44,530 nt of DNA from Clostridia bacterium. Lineage in GTDB: Bacteria > Bacillota > Clostridia > Christensenellales > Aristaeellaceae. This document shows, piece by piece, positions 16,647 to 24,199 of the stretch. The position numbers were made by a program, and so were the translations under genes. Location of the stretch: positions 1 through 44,530 of the forward strand of contig JAUNQH010000012.1 of NCBI GenBank assembly GCA_030536295.1. Reading direction: 5' to 3'. A model generated the notes under the pieces. The model was not told where the DNA came from and searched no databases. It saw only the letters and a program-made list of their open reading frames with translations. Each line of letters starts with the position of its first letter. The first letter of the stretch is position 1.

Positions 16647-16678
16647 CAAAAAGCCAGACCTTCCGGTCCGGCTTTTTG
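16647..16678. terminator. Bidirectional intrinsic terminator
   Basis: Bases 16647-16660 pair with 16665-16678 with one mismatch around a TTCC loop. The right arm ends in five T and the left arm begins with five A, so it can stop transcription from both rsmG and the convergent synthase operon. The same structure could be the 3' end of a transcript from the palindromic element just before it. Confidence 0.85.
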
Positions 16679-16695
16679 CGTGTGAACGCGAATCA

Positions 16696-18087
16696 TCACG
16701 AATCATGGAAAAGCATACGCTGATAGCGCTTTTTATCACAGTGCATCACGATGATCTCAAGTTCTTCGTCGCCCATGACGGTGTTGCGCCCTTCGGCATA
16801 CAGCTGATCAACGGCGGCACGCACTTTCTGAACAAGCTCGTCGCTCTTATCGATGGTTGCTTCACCTGAAAGCCTGAAATAGTTATTGATCCAGTGAGCG
16901 ATGGAGGCGGTACCGCCGCGGGAATCGACGGCAACGGTCGCAGGCCGGTTAAGGATCTTCGCGGTATCGAAGATATTGTAGATCTCTTCGTCTTTCAGCA
17001 TGCCGTCCGCGTGAATGCCGGCGCGTGTAACATTGAAGTGACGTCCGACGAACGGCTGGCGGGGACTGATCTCGATACCGATCTCCTTTTCCATGAAATA
17101 CGCGATCTCGGTTATGGCGGTCAGATCCATGCCGCCGTCTTCACCGCGGAGCGACTGGTATTCGATGGCCATGGCCTCGAGCGGGCAGTTGCCGGTCCGC
17201 TCGCCGATACCGAGCAGGGAACAGTTGACGCTGGAACAGCCGTACAGCCATGCGGTGGCGGCGTTTGTAACGACTTTGTAGAAATCGTTGTGACCGTGCC
17301 ACTCAAGCTGAGCGGAAGGCACTTCGGCATAGTGATGCAGACCGTAGATGACGCCGGGAACGCTGCGCGGAAGCGCGGCGCCGGGATAGCTGACGCCGTA
17401 ACCCATTGTGTCACACGCGCGGATCTTGATCGGGATGCCGCTCTCGCGGCTCAGATCCATCAGGCGCTCCGCGAAGGGAAGCACAAAGCCGTAATAGTCG
17501 GCGCGTGTAATATCTTCAAAATGACAGCGCGGACGAATACCGTGCTCAAGCGCTGATTTGACGATGCCGAGATACTTGTCCATCGCCTGGGACCGCGTGA
17601 GATGCATCTTGTTGAAGATATGATAGTCACTGCAGGAAACAAGGATGCCCGTCTCTTCGACATGCGCCTGTTTGACCAGCTCAAAATCCTTTTCGTTGGC
17701 ACGGATCCAGGTGGTGATCTCCGGGAAACGCAGTCCCGCGTCCTGACACATTTCGATCGCCCGGCGGTCGTTTTCCGTATACAGGAAGAATTCGCTCTGC
17801 CGTACCAGGCCCCGCGGACCGCCCAGACGCGAGAGCAGCTTATACAGATGAAGGATCTGTTCCGGCGTGAAAGGGCTGACTGATTGCTGACCATCGCGGA
17901 AGGTCGTATCCGTCATCCAGATCTCATCCGGTACGGACATGGGGACCTGACGCAGATTGAAAGATACTTTCGGGATATGCTCGTAATCGTATATCTCGCG
18001 ATAGAGATTGGGCTCGTCCACGTCCTGCAGGGAATATTTATACTTGCTCTGCATGAGCAGGTTTGTGTTTTTGTTGAATTCTATCAT
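16696..18087 (-). CDS. DRE-TIM acyltransferase: probable Re-citrate synthase (or 2-isopropylmalate/homocitrate synthase)
   Basis: The 463-residue protein belongs to the HMG-CoA-lyase-like family that condenses acetyl-CoA with a 2-oxoacid. It shows the DTTFRDGQQS motif, the metal ligands HGHND, and GERTGN. It lacks the C-terminal LeuA regulatory domain of normal isopropylmalate synthase. About 50 extra residues before the barrel, including KYSLQDVDEPNLYREI, match my memory of the clostridial group that includes experimentally shown Re-citrate synthases, but database naming in this group is mixed. The ATG at 18087 follows AAGGAG by 11 bases. It lies 21 bases after the aminotransferase gene in the same transcript, consistent with supplying carbon for glutamate. 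Confidence 0.75.
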   Translation of the reverse strand: MIEFNKNTNLLMQSKYKYSLQDVDEPNLYREIYDYEHIPKVSFNLRQVPMSVPDEIWMTDTTFRDGQQSVSPFTPEQILHLYKLLSRLGGPRGLVRQSEFFLYTENDRRAIEMCQDAGLRFPEITTWIRANEKDFELVKQAHVEETGILVSCSDYHIFNKMHLTRSQAMDKYLGIVKSALEHGIRPRCHFEDITRADYYGFVLPFAERLMDLSRESGIPIKIRACDTMGYGVSYPGAALPRSVPGVIYGLHHYAEVPSAQLEWHGHNDFYKVVTNAATAWLYGCSSVNCSLLGIGERTGNCPLEAMAIEYQSLRGEDGGMDLTAITEIAYFMEKEIGIEISPRQPFVGRHFNVTRAGIHADGMLKDEEIYNIFDTAKILNRPATVAVDSRGGTASIAHWINNYFRLSGEATIDKSDELVQKVRAAVDQLYAEGRNTVMGDEELEIIVMHCDKKRYQRMLFHDS

Positions 18088-18108
18088 CTTGTGATTCGCT
18101 CCTTAATA

Positions 18109-19308
18109 TCAGCAGAGGGAACAGACAAAAGCTTCGATGCGGTCAAGCCCCTCGTGGATCTTCTCCATCGAGGTGGCATAGCTCAGACGGCAGAACCCTT
18201 CGGCTTCGAACGCGATGCCGGGAACGACCGCGACCTGCTTTTCCGCCAGAAGCAGCTCGGCGAAATCCATTGATGTTTCGATGACGCGGCCGTTGTAGCT
18301 CTTGCCCAGAATATCACGGATGTTCATCATCACATAGAACGCGCCGGCAGGCTTCAGACAGCTGAGACCCGGTATGCTGTTGATATGGCTGACCATTTCA
18401 TTGCGCCTGTTTTCAAACTGGGCGACCATCTCCCCGACGCAGCTCTGATCACTGTTGAGCGCTACCGCGGCGGCATGCTGCGCGATCGCGTTCGCGTTGC
18501 TGGTCGCCTGTGACTGGAAAGCAACCATTGCCGAGATCTCATGACGGGGACCGGCACAGTAGCCGATACGCCAGCCTGTCATGGCATAGGATTTGCTCAG
18601 CCCGTTGATGATAAAAGTCTGGCTTTTGATCTGTTCGCCGAGCTGGGCGATGGACAGATGCTTTCTTCCGTCATAAAGCAGCTTCTCGTAGATCTCATCC
18701 GATACAACATAGAAAGGATGCGTTACGGCAAGCCCCGCCACGAACTGGAGCTGTTCACGCGACCATGCGGAACCGTTCGGGTTGGAAGGCGAAGTGATGA
18801 TGATCGCTTTTGTACGGCGCGTGACATGGGAAGCGATATCCCTGTTGGAAGGGATAAAGTCATTGGCTTCATCCGTCGGAATAAAAACGGGCACGCCGCC
18901 CGCCATACGGACCATTTCGGGATAGGATACCCAGCACGGCGTCGGGATCAGCACCTCATCTCCGGGATCGAGGATCGTCTGAAAAACCGTATACAGTGAA
19001 TGCTTGGCACCGTTTGATACGATAATATCCTGAGGAGCATAATTAAGATCCTGATCGCGCTCGAACTTCGCGCAGATCGCCTGACGCAGCTCCATCGTAC
19101 CGGCGACGGGAGTATATCTTGTCATGCCGCGGTTCAGCGCTTCCACAGCGGCGTCACAGATATGCGGCGGGGTCGGGAAGTCAGGCTCGCCGGCGCCGAA
19201 GCCGATCACATTCAGACCGGAAGCGGCCATTTCCTTGGCGCGGGCATCGATCGCAAGCGTAAGCGACGGGGCAATGTTCTGACAGCGATGAGATACGGAT
19301 AAAGGCAT
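18109..19308 (-). CDS. PLP-dependent aminotransferase, aspartate aminotransferase type (class I, subgroup Ib-like)
   Basis: The 399-residue enzyme transfers amino groups using pyridoxal phosphate. The cofactor lysine is Lys239 in GLSKSYAMTGWRIGY; Asp204 and Tyr207 of VSDEIYEKL hold the pyridine ring, SPSNPNG is the substrate-side loop, and an Arg near residue 376 in FCRLSYA binds the alpha-carboxylate. Aspartate is the likely amino donor, but alanine or aromatic activity cannot be excluded. GGAGG stands eight bases before the ATG at 19308. It is the promoter-proximal gene of a two-gene operon. Confidence 0.88.
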   Translation of the reverse strand: MPLSVSHRCQNIAPSLTLAIDARAKEMAASGLNVIGFGAGEPDFPTPPHICDAAVEALNRGMTRYTPVAGTMELRQAICAKFERDQDLNYAPQDIIVSNGAKHSLYTVFQTILDPGDEVLIPTPCWVSYPEMVRMAGGVPVFIPTDEANDFIPSNRDIASHVTRRTKAIIITSPSNPNGSAWSREQLQFVAGLAVTHPFYVVSDEIYEKLLYDGRKHLSIAQLGEQIKSQTFIINGLSKSYAMTGWRIGYCAGPRHEISAMVAFQSQATSNANAIAQHAAAVALNSDQSCVGEMVAQFENRRNEMVSHINSIPGLSCLKPAGAFYVMMNIRDILGKSYNGRVIETSMDFAELLLAEKQVAVVPGIAFEAEGFCRLSYATSMEKIHEGLDRIEAFVCSLC

Positions 19309-19339
19309 ATGGATTACCTCCGCATTAAGGATAGTGCAT

Positions 19340-19367
19340 ATTATAATGATAAATCAATAAAATGCAA
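19340..19367 (-). promoter_or_regulatory. Promoter of the aminotransferase-synthase operon
   Basis: Read on the minus strand, TTGCAT (19367-19362) and a perfect TATAAT (19345-19340) are separated by 16 bases. The -10 box lies 31 bases before the aminotransferase ATG. The surrounding DNA is clearly more A+T-rich than the genes. Confidence 0.6.
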
Positions 19368-19573
19368 GAAGAAAAACAAATAATGCAGAATAAAACAATG
19401 AGAAGACAGCAAATGAAGGATAAACTGCATTGGTACAACTTAAAAATGCAGGATTTGCAGCAAAATTGCAGTTTTCGCGGCACCGGACATGAAACAGGCC
19501 GGCAGGTGCCGGATCCGGCGCGTTCATGGAGCCGGTCAAGTATGTACATAATGTTAAAAAACATATATGATGC
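19368..19573. promoter_or_regulatory. Divergent regulatory region with TGCAG repeats and a palindrome
   Basis: No gene is supported here. Four TGCAG copies start at 19384, 19447, 19456 and 19467, and AAACTGCA at 19422-19429 forms an 8-bp inverted repeat with TGCAGTTT at 19467-19474. Further right, a 7-bp stem pairs 19478-19484 with 19505-19511, next to a 12-base perfect palindrome at 19508-19519. These could be operator sites for one or both divergent promoters, but no regulator can be named. Confidence 0.3.
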
Positions 19574-19603
19574 TTGCGCATAACAGTATCTGTTTGATAT
19601 AAT
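19574..19603 (+). promoter_or_regulatory. Promoter of the foldase-secDF block
   Basis: TTGCGC at 19574-19579 is followed after 18 bases by TATAAT at 19598-19603, preceded by TG one base upstream (TGATATAAT), an extended -10 form. It lies about 45 bases before the foldase start codon. Confidence 0.6.
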
Positions 19604-19648
19604 ACTCTGAGTGCCCGAAGAAATCAAAAAGAAACGGAGCGTTTTACG

Positions 19649-20941
19649 ATGCGGAAAAAGGTTTGTCTTGCACTGCTGCTTGCTGCCGTGATGCTGTTGT
19701 CCGGCTGCTCGATGATCGTCAAGGATGAAGCAGTGGATGCCGCGACGGAGATCCTGAAGGTGAATGACACTGTCTACACCAAGGGCGAAGTCAAGCAGAT
19801 GGTGGATAACCAGTTGAGCTACATGTACAGCTTGTATTATCAGTACGGTCTTTCGTTCGATCCGACCGACAAGACCAACATTACTGACGCGCAGGATGTT
19901 GTGATCGAAAGCCTGAAACAGGAAGCTGTCAAAAAGCAGCATCTCGCCGCCGAAGGTCTGGATGTGCTGACTGAGGAAGACGAAGCCTCTCTTGATGAAG
20001 AAGCGGCCGAAAATCATGAGTATTACAAGGAACTGATCAAGGCGTATTACTTTGCCGACAGCGAGCTGCCTGCTGAGGAGCTGGAAGCCGAAGTTGAAAA
20101 GATGACCGGCGAATACGGCTATGATCTGGAGACCATGCGTCTGGAAGCGAAGGAAGCGCTGCTTGAAGAACGTCTGAACGCGTTTGTGACGAAGGACGTT
20201 GTCGCGACGGATGAAGAGATCGCGGCCGAATTCGAAAAGCAGCTGGCTGACGCGCAGACCACATATGGTGAAGATGCCTCCGCTTTTGCCAACGCGATGA
20301 ATGACGGCGATCAGCCCTTCTTCGCGCCTGAAGGCGTGCGTCTGGTCAAGCAGATCCTGATCAAGTTCACGGATGAGGATGATGCGGCCATTACCGCCGC
20401 GCAGGACGCGGTGACCGATGCTCAGCTCGCGCTGAATGAAGAAGGCGCGGATCAGGCCGCGTGCGAGGAGAAGCTCGCGCAGGCCGAAGCGGATCTGCAG
20501 GCGGCTTATCAGACCGCGTTTGCCAATATCGACGCCGCCGCGGACGAAGTGATCGCGCAGCTGGCTGAAGGCGCCGACTGGGATGAACTGATGGCTGAGA
20601 AGACGCAGGATCCCGGCATGCAGTCCGGCAAGACCGCGGAGACCGGTTATGCCGTATGCAAGGATATGTCCGGCTTTGACACCGCGTTCACCGATGCGGC
20701 TATGGCGCTCGAAAACGTAGGTGATGTGACCGGAAAGATCGCGTCCGAACTGTACGGATATTATATCATCCGTTACGTCGGCGATGTGACCCCCGGCGCG
20801 GTCGAGATGACGGACGATATCAGCGCGGAGATCAAGACGACGCTTGAGGATACGGCGAAGAGCGAACTTTACAGCAACACGATCGAAGCATGGGTCAGCG
20901 AAGCCAGGATCACGGATAACAGGGGCGCGCTGAACGACTGA
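19649..20941 (+). CDS. PrsA/SurA-like peptidyl-prolyl isomerase lipoprotein with helical insertion
   Basis: This is a probable post-translocation foldase anchored on the outer face of the membrane. The signal peptide ends in the lipobox LSGC, with lipidated Cys20. A SurA-type helical N-terminal domain (about 33-200) precedes a parvulin-like region (about 228-380). Between the first strand of the parvulin fold (VRLVKQILIKF) and its first helix (ADEVIAQLAEGADWDEL) is an Ala/Glu/Gln-rich insertion of roughly 50 residues (241-293) that looks like a helical hairpin. The rotamase residues are therefore diverged and activity is uncertain. It has 430 residues, and GGAG precedes the ATG by ten bases. 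The nearby secD and secF fit a role in export. Confidence 0.85.
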   Translation: MRKKVCLALLLAAVMLLSGCSMIVKDEAVDAATEILKVNDTVYTKGEVKQMVDNQLSYMYSLYYQYGLSFDPTDKTNITDAQDVVIESLKQEAVKKQHLAAEGLDVLTEEDEASLDEEAAENHEYYKELIKAYYFADSELPAEELEAEVEKMTGEYGYDLETMRLEAKEALLEERLNAFVTKDVVATDEEIAAEFEKQLADAQTTYGEDASAFANAMNDGDQPFFAPEGVRLVKQILIKFTDEDDAAITAAQDAVTDAQLALNEEGADQAACEEKLAQAEADLQAAYQTAFANIDAAADEVIAQLAEGADWDELMAEKTQDPGMQSGKTAETGYAVCKDMSGFDTAFTDAAMALENVGDVTGKIASELYGYYIIRYVGDVTPGAVEMTDDISAEIKTTLEDTAKSELYSNTIEAWVSEARITDNRGALND

Positions 20942-20978
20942 GACCCGTAGATGACGGATACACGGAAAGGATAACGAA

Positions 20979-21911
20979 GTGACCGCGGAACTGAAATACA
21001 GGGCGCGTGCCGCTCTGCAGGGGCACTGGCTGAACGCGCTGCTGATCGCACTGATCGTGAATCTGCCCACGCTGCTTGTTGAAGCGATCGCCTCCTTTAC
21101 TGGCAATGATCTGAGCGCACGCCTGCTGGAGATCGCAGGCAGCGTCTACAGCACAGGCATCACACAGACGGCGTCGGACAGTTTCAGAACACAGGCGGCC
21201 GCGATGCTGACGGAACCCGGTATACAATGGATGCTGGTATTGTCGCTGATCGCGAAGCTGCTGACTCCGGCGCTCGCGCTGAGCATGTGCGCATGGATGA
21301 TCGGGCGGCTGCGCGGCCGGGAAGATGAAGGTCCCGCGGCCGGCGCGTTCTGCAGGATCAGGTATATCGTCAAGGCGATCTGCCAGAAGATCCTCATGGT
21401 GCTCAAAGTCATTTTGTGGATGCTGCCGGGAACGCTTCTGTGCGCGGGCGGAATGGTGCTGCTTACGCAAACGGCGGCGGGTACCTCCGACTTTCTGAAA
21501 AAGATCGCGGAGCTGACGGTCTGGCTCGGATACGGGCTGATGGCGGTGCTCGGTATACGCGCGGCGCTTCATTATTCCCTTGCGGATATGGTACTGGCTG
21601 ATGCGCCGCAGACCGGCGCGCTTGCATCGATCCGGATGAGCACGGCCTATATGAGAAACCGCAAGATGCAGCTGTTCCTGCTGGGGCTTTCCTTTATCGG
21701 CTGGAATATCGCCGTGATGCTTGTAAGCTCTTTTGTCGGGAATACAGCGGGCAATGTCGCGTACCTCGTTGTTCAGATGTTCGGTTCACTTGCATTATCG
21801 GTTTACATGAATACATCGGTCGCTGCTTTTTACGATGACTGCCGCACAGCGGATCATTCCGCCGGTGAAGCGGAGTCGAAAGAGAACGGCCGTGAAGATG
21901 AATCACTTTAA
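20979..21911 (+). CDS. DUF975-like integral membrane protein
   Basis: The 310-residue protein opens with a soluble LKYRARAALQGHW segment typical of DUF975 and has about five or six hydrophobic helices, with the family-like region ALHYSLADMVLADAPQTGALASIRMSTAYM before the last two. The C-terminal tail is acidic. Its biochemical role is unknown. It starts with GTG at 20979, eight bases after GGAAAGG, and lies between the foldase and secD, 37 and 15 bases from each, so it is probably transcribed with the export genes. Confidence 0.75.
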   Translation: MTAELKYRARAALQGHWLNALLIALIVNLPTLLVEAIASFTGNDLSARLLEIAGSVYSTGITQTASDSFRTQAAAMLTEPGIQWMLVLSLIAKLLTPALALSMCAWMIGRLRGREDEGPAAGAFCRIRYIVKAICQKILMVLKVILWMLPGTLLCAGGMVLLTQTAAGTSDFLKKIAELTVWLGYGLMAVLGIRAALHYSLADMVLADAPQTGALASIRMSTAYMRNRKMQLFLLGLSFIGWNIAVMLVSSFVGNTAGNVAYLVVQMFGSLALSVYMNTSVAAFYDDCRTADHSAGEAESKENGREDESL

Positions 21912-21926
21912 GGAGGAATGACCAAT

Positions 21927-23243
21927 ATGAGATCCAACAACCGCAAGCGCGGAAAGACCGGTGCCGTTGTGGCGCTGTGTATCGTTCTCGCGCTGACGGT
22001 CATCGCCGGCGTGATCGGTGTGACCGGACTGACCCTGCCGCCCCGCGGCCTTTACAAGGTACTGAGCTGGATGCCGACGACAGACAAGGAGAGCTGGCCG
22101 GAATCCATTCCGCTCGGTCTTGACCTGCGCGGAGGCATGTATGTTGAGTATTCTTCCGAAGCTCCCGAAGGTTCCGAGGCCAATTTCGAAGAACTGCTTA
22201 ACGGTACGATGAGTATCATTACGCAGCGCCTGACGGACAAAGGCTTTACCGAAGCCAATGTTCAGCGGATCGGCACAAACGGGATCCGTGTTGAGATCCC
22301 TGACGTGCAGGACGATACGGTGCTCGATCTGATCGGCGCCGCCGCGGTGCTGGAATTCAAGGATCCGAACGGCAATACGTTCATGACCGGTGATATGGTC
22401 AAGACCGCGACCTACTACTATTCCGAAGGCGATCATCAGATCGCGTTCACACTGACCGAGGAGGGCACCAAGCTCTTCGCCGACATGACCTCGAATTCCA
22501 TCGGCCAGCGCATCGCGATCTACCTTGACGGAGAAGTCCTGATCGATCCTACCGTTGAAAGCGCGATCACGACCGGCAGCGGTGTGATCAACAATCTCGG
22601 CAGCGCGGAAAACGCTTCCACCATCGCCGCCAAGATCCAGTCCGGCGCGCTGCCGCTGATCCTGACCCAGCAGAAGGTGGACAAAGTCAACGCCACGCTG
22701 GGCGCGGACGCTGTAAGCAGCTCCGTGAAGGCTGCCATCATCGGCATCCTGCTCGTTATGGTCCTGATGATCATCCGTTACAGGCTGAACGGTGTTGTCG
22801 CCAGCTGGGCTTTGAGCATTTATGTTATCCTGCTGTTCTTCCTGATCGCTCTGTTCAGGATCCAGCTGACACTGCCCGGTCTTGCGGGTATCGTTCTCGG
22901 CATCGGTATGGCTGTTGACGCGAACGTTATTATCTTTGAACGCTTCAATGAGGAAGTGCGCGCCGGCAAGACGCTGAAGAACGCGGTTCGCGCGGGCTTC
23001 AAAAACGCGATGAGCGCGATCCTCGACTCCAATATCACCACACTGATCGCTGCCGTGGTCCTGCTGATCTACGGCACCGGTTCCATTCAGGGCTTCGGCA
23101 AGACGCTGCTGCTGGGCGTTGTCGTATCCATGTTCACGGCCGTGGTCGTGACCCGGTTCCTGCTGAACAAGCTTGTGCAGACCGGTGTCAAGAATGTTGC
23201 CCTGTTCACTAAAGTTACCGCTGAGAAGGAGGTTGAGGAATAA
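21927..23243 (+). CDS. secD: Protein translocase subunit SecD
   Basis: SecD works with SecF to use the proton-motive force for late steps of Sec export. One N-terminal helix is followed by the large extracytoplasmic P1 domain, containing GLDLRGGMYVEY near residue 65, and five C-terminal helices with GIGMAVDANVIIFERFNEE. Length is 438 residues from the ATG at 21927, ten bases after AGGAGG. An ATG at 21918 is only one base after that site and is unlikely to be used. The stop overlaps the secF start (TAATG). Confidence 0.95.
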   Translation: MRSNNRKRGKTGAVVALCIVLALTVIAGVIGVTGLTLPPRGLYKVLSWMPTTDKESWPESIPLGLDLRGGMYVEYSSEAPEGSEANFEELLNGTMSIITQRLTDKGFTEANVQRIGTNGIRVEIPDVQDDTVLDLIGAAAVLEFKDPNGNTFMTGDMVKTATYYYSEGDHQIAFTLTEEGTKLFADMTSNSIGQRIAIYLDGEVLIDPTVESAITTGSGVINNLGSAENASTIAAKIQSGALPLILTQQKVDKVNATLGADAVSSSVKAAIIGILLVMVLMIIRYRLNGVVASWALSIYVILLFFLIALFRIQLTLPGLAGIVLGIGMAVDANVIIFERFNEEVRAGKTLKNAVRAGFKNAMSAILDSNITTLIAAVVLLIYGTGSIQGFGKTLLLGVVVSMFTAVVVTRFLLNKLVQTGVKNVALFTKVTAEKEVEE

Positions 23244-24130
23244 TGAAAATCAAGAATCATTCCAAGATCTGCCTGATCATTTCCGCTTCGATCATGGTGA
23301 TCGCGCTGATCCTGACCCTGTGCGGACACGGGATCAACATGGGTATCGACTTTGAAGGCGGCCTGTCCATGGAATATGACATGAAGACCGCTGTTGACAA
23401 GGCAGAAGTAGAGAAGGTACTGGCCGGTATGGACACTGCCTCCTACACCGTTACGGTTCAGGGAAGCAATGACAATGAAGCCGTGATCCGCATCAAGGAC
23501 GTCGCGCAGGATGATATTCAGACCCTGCAGGAAGCCTTTGAAAACGGGATCAAAGCGGTGTACGCGGATGCCGAGTGTGTGGGCGATGTGAACTATGTCG
23601 GTCCCGTAGCCGGCGCGACACTTGTCAAAAACGCGATCCTGAGCGTTGTGATCGCAGCCGCCCTGATGCTGATCTACATTGCGATCCGTTTTGACCTGAA
23701 CAGCGGTCTGAGCGCCGTGTTCGGTCTCGCGCATGATGTGCTTATGATGCTGAGCTTCATGGTGATCCTGCGGAATGTGATCCAGATGAACAGCTCATTC
23801 ATTGCCGCCATGCTGACGATCGTCGGTTACTCCATCAACAATACCATCGTCATCTTCGACCGTATCCGTGAAAACGCGAAGAAGATGCCGAGCGCCGCCC
23901 GCGAAGAGGTGACGAACATTTCCATCAAGGAATGTCTCGGACGTACCATCTGCACTACCGCAACGACTCTGATCACGATCATTGCCCTGTGCGTGCTGGG
24001 CGTCGCGAGCATCCGCGAATTCGCTCTGCCGATCATTATCGGTATCCTGAGCGGTGTCTACAGCGCCAATATGATCAACGGTTATGTATGGGCCTTCCTT
24101 GAAGAAAAAAGGAAAAGCCGCAAAGCGTGA
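23243..24130 (+). CDS. secF: Protein translocase subunit SecF
   Basis: The partner of SecD has 295 residues and six membrane helices. It contains the SecF motif GIDFEGGLSMEYDM after the first helix and VGYSINNTIVIFDRIREN in the fourth helix region. It overlaps secD by one base and is followed by a strong terminator, which marks the end of the export block. The two genes are separate, unlike the fused secDF of Bacillus. Confidence 0.96.
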   Translation: MKIKNHSKICLIISASIMVIALILTLCGHGINMGIDFEGGLSMEYDMKTAVDKAEVEKVLAGMDTASYTVTVQGSNDNEAVIRIKDVAQDDIQTLQEAFENGIKAVYADAECVGDVNYVGPVAGATLVKNAILSVVIAAALMLIYIAIRFDLNSGLSAVFGLAHDVLMMLSFMVILRNVIQMNSSFIAAMLTIVGYSINNTIVIFDRIRENAKKMPSAAREEVTNISIKECLGRTICTTATTLITIIALCVLGVASIREFALPIIIGILSGVYSANMINGYVWAFLEEKRKSRKA

Positions 24131-24140
24131 TCTGTGACCC

Positions 24141-24183
24141 GACAAAGGGGCTGTTGAAAAGCAGCCCCTTTGTCTGTTTTTTA
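24141..24183 (+). terminator. Strong intrinsic terminator after secF
   Basis: A perfect 13-bp stem (24141-24153 with 24162-24174) and an 8-base loop are followed by a T-rich tract to 24183. The ribosome binding site of recJ begins two bases after the tract, so no room is left for a new promoter before recJ. Confidence 0.92.
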
Positions 24184-24199
24184 TAAGGAGTGCCGGAAT

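Noticed and set aside
16530-16739. Possible small minus-strand gene in the rsmG-synthase gap
   Set aside because: The frame runs through the terminator and the palindromic arms and starts inside the synthase gene; the structure explains the sequence better than a protein does.
19362-19583. 73-codon plus-strand open frame between the divergent promoters
   Set aside because: It begins inside the minus-strand promoter, lacks a ribosome binding site and runs through the inverted repeats.
19325-21106. 593-codon open frame on the minus strand
   Set aside because: It is opposite the foldase lipoprotein and crosses the divergent promoter region; its product has no recognisable domain.
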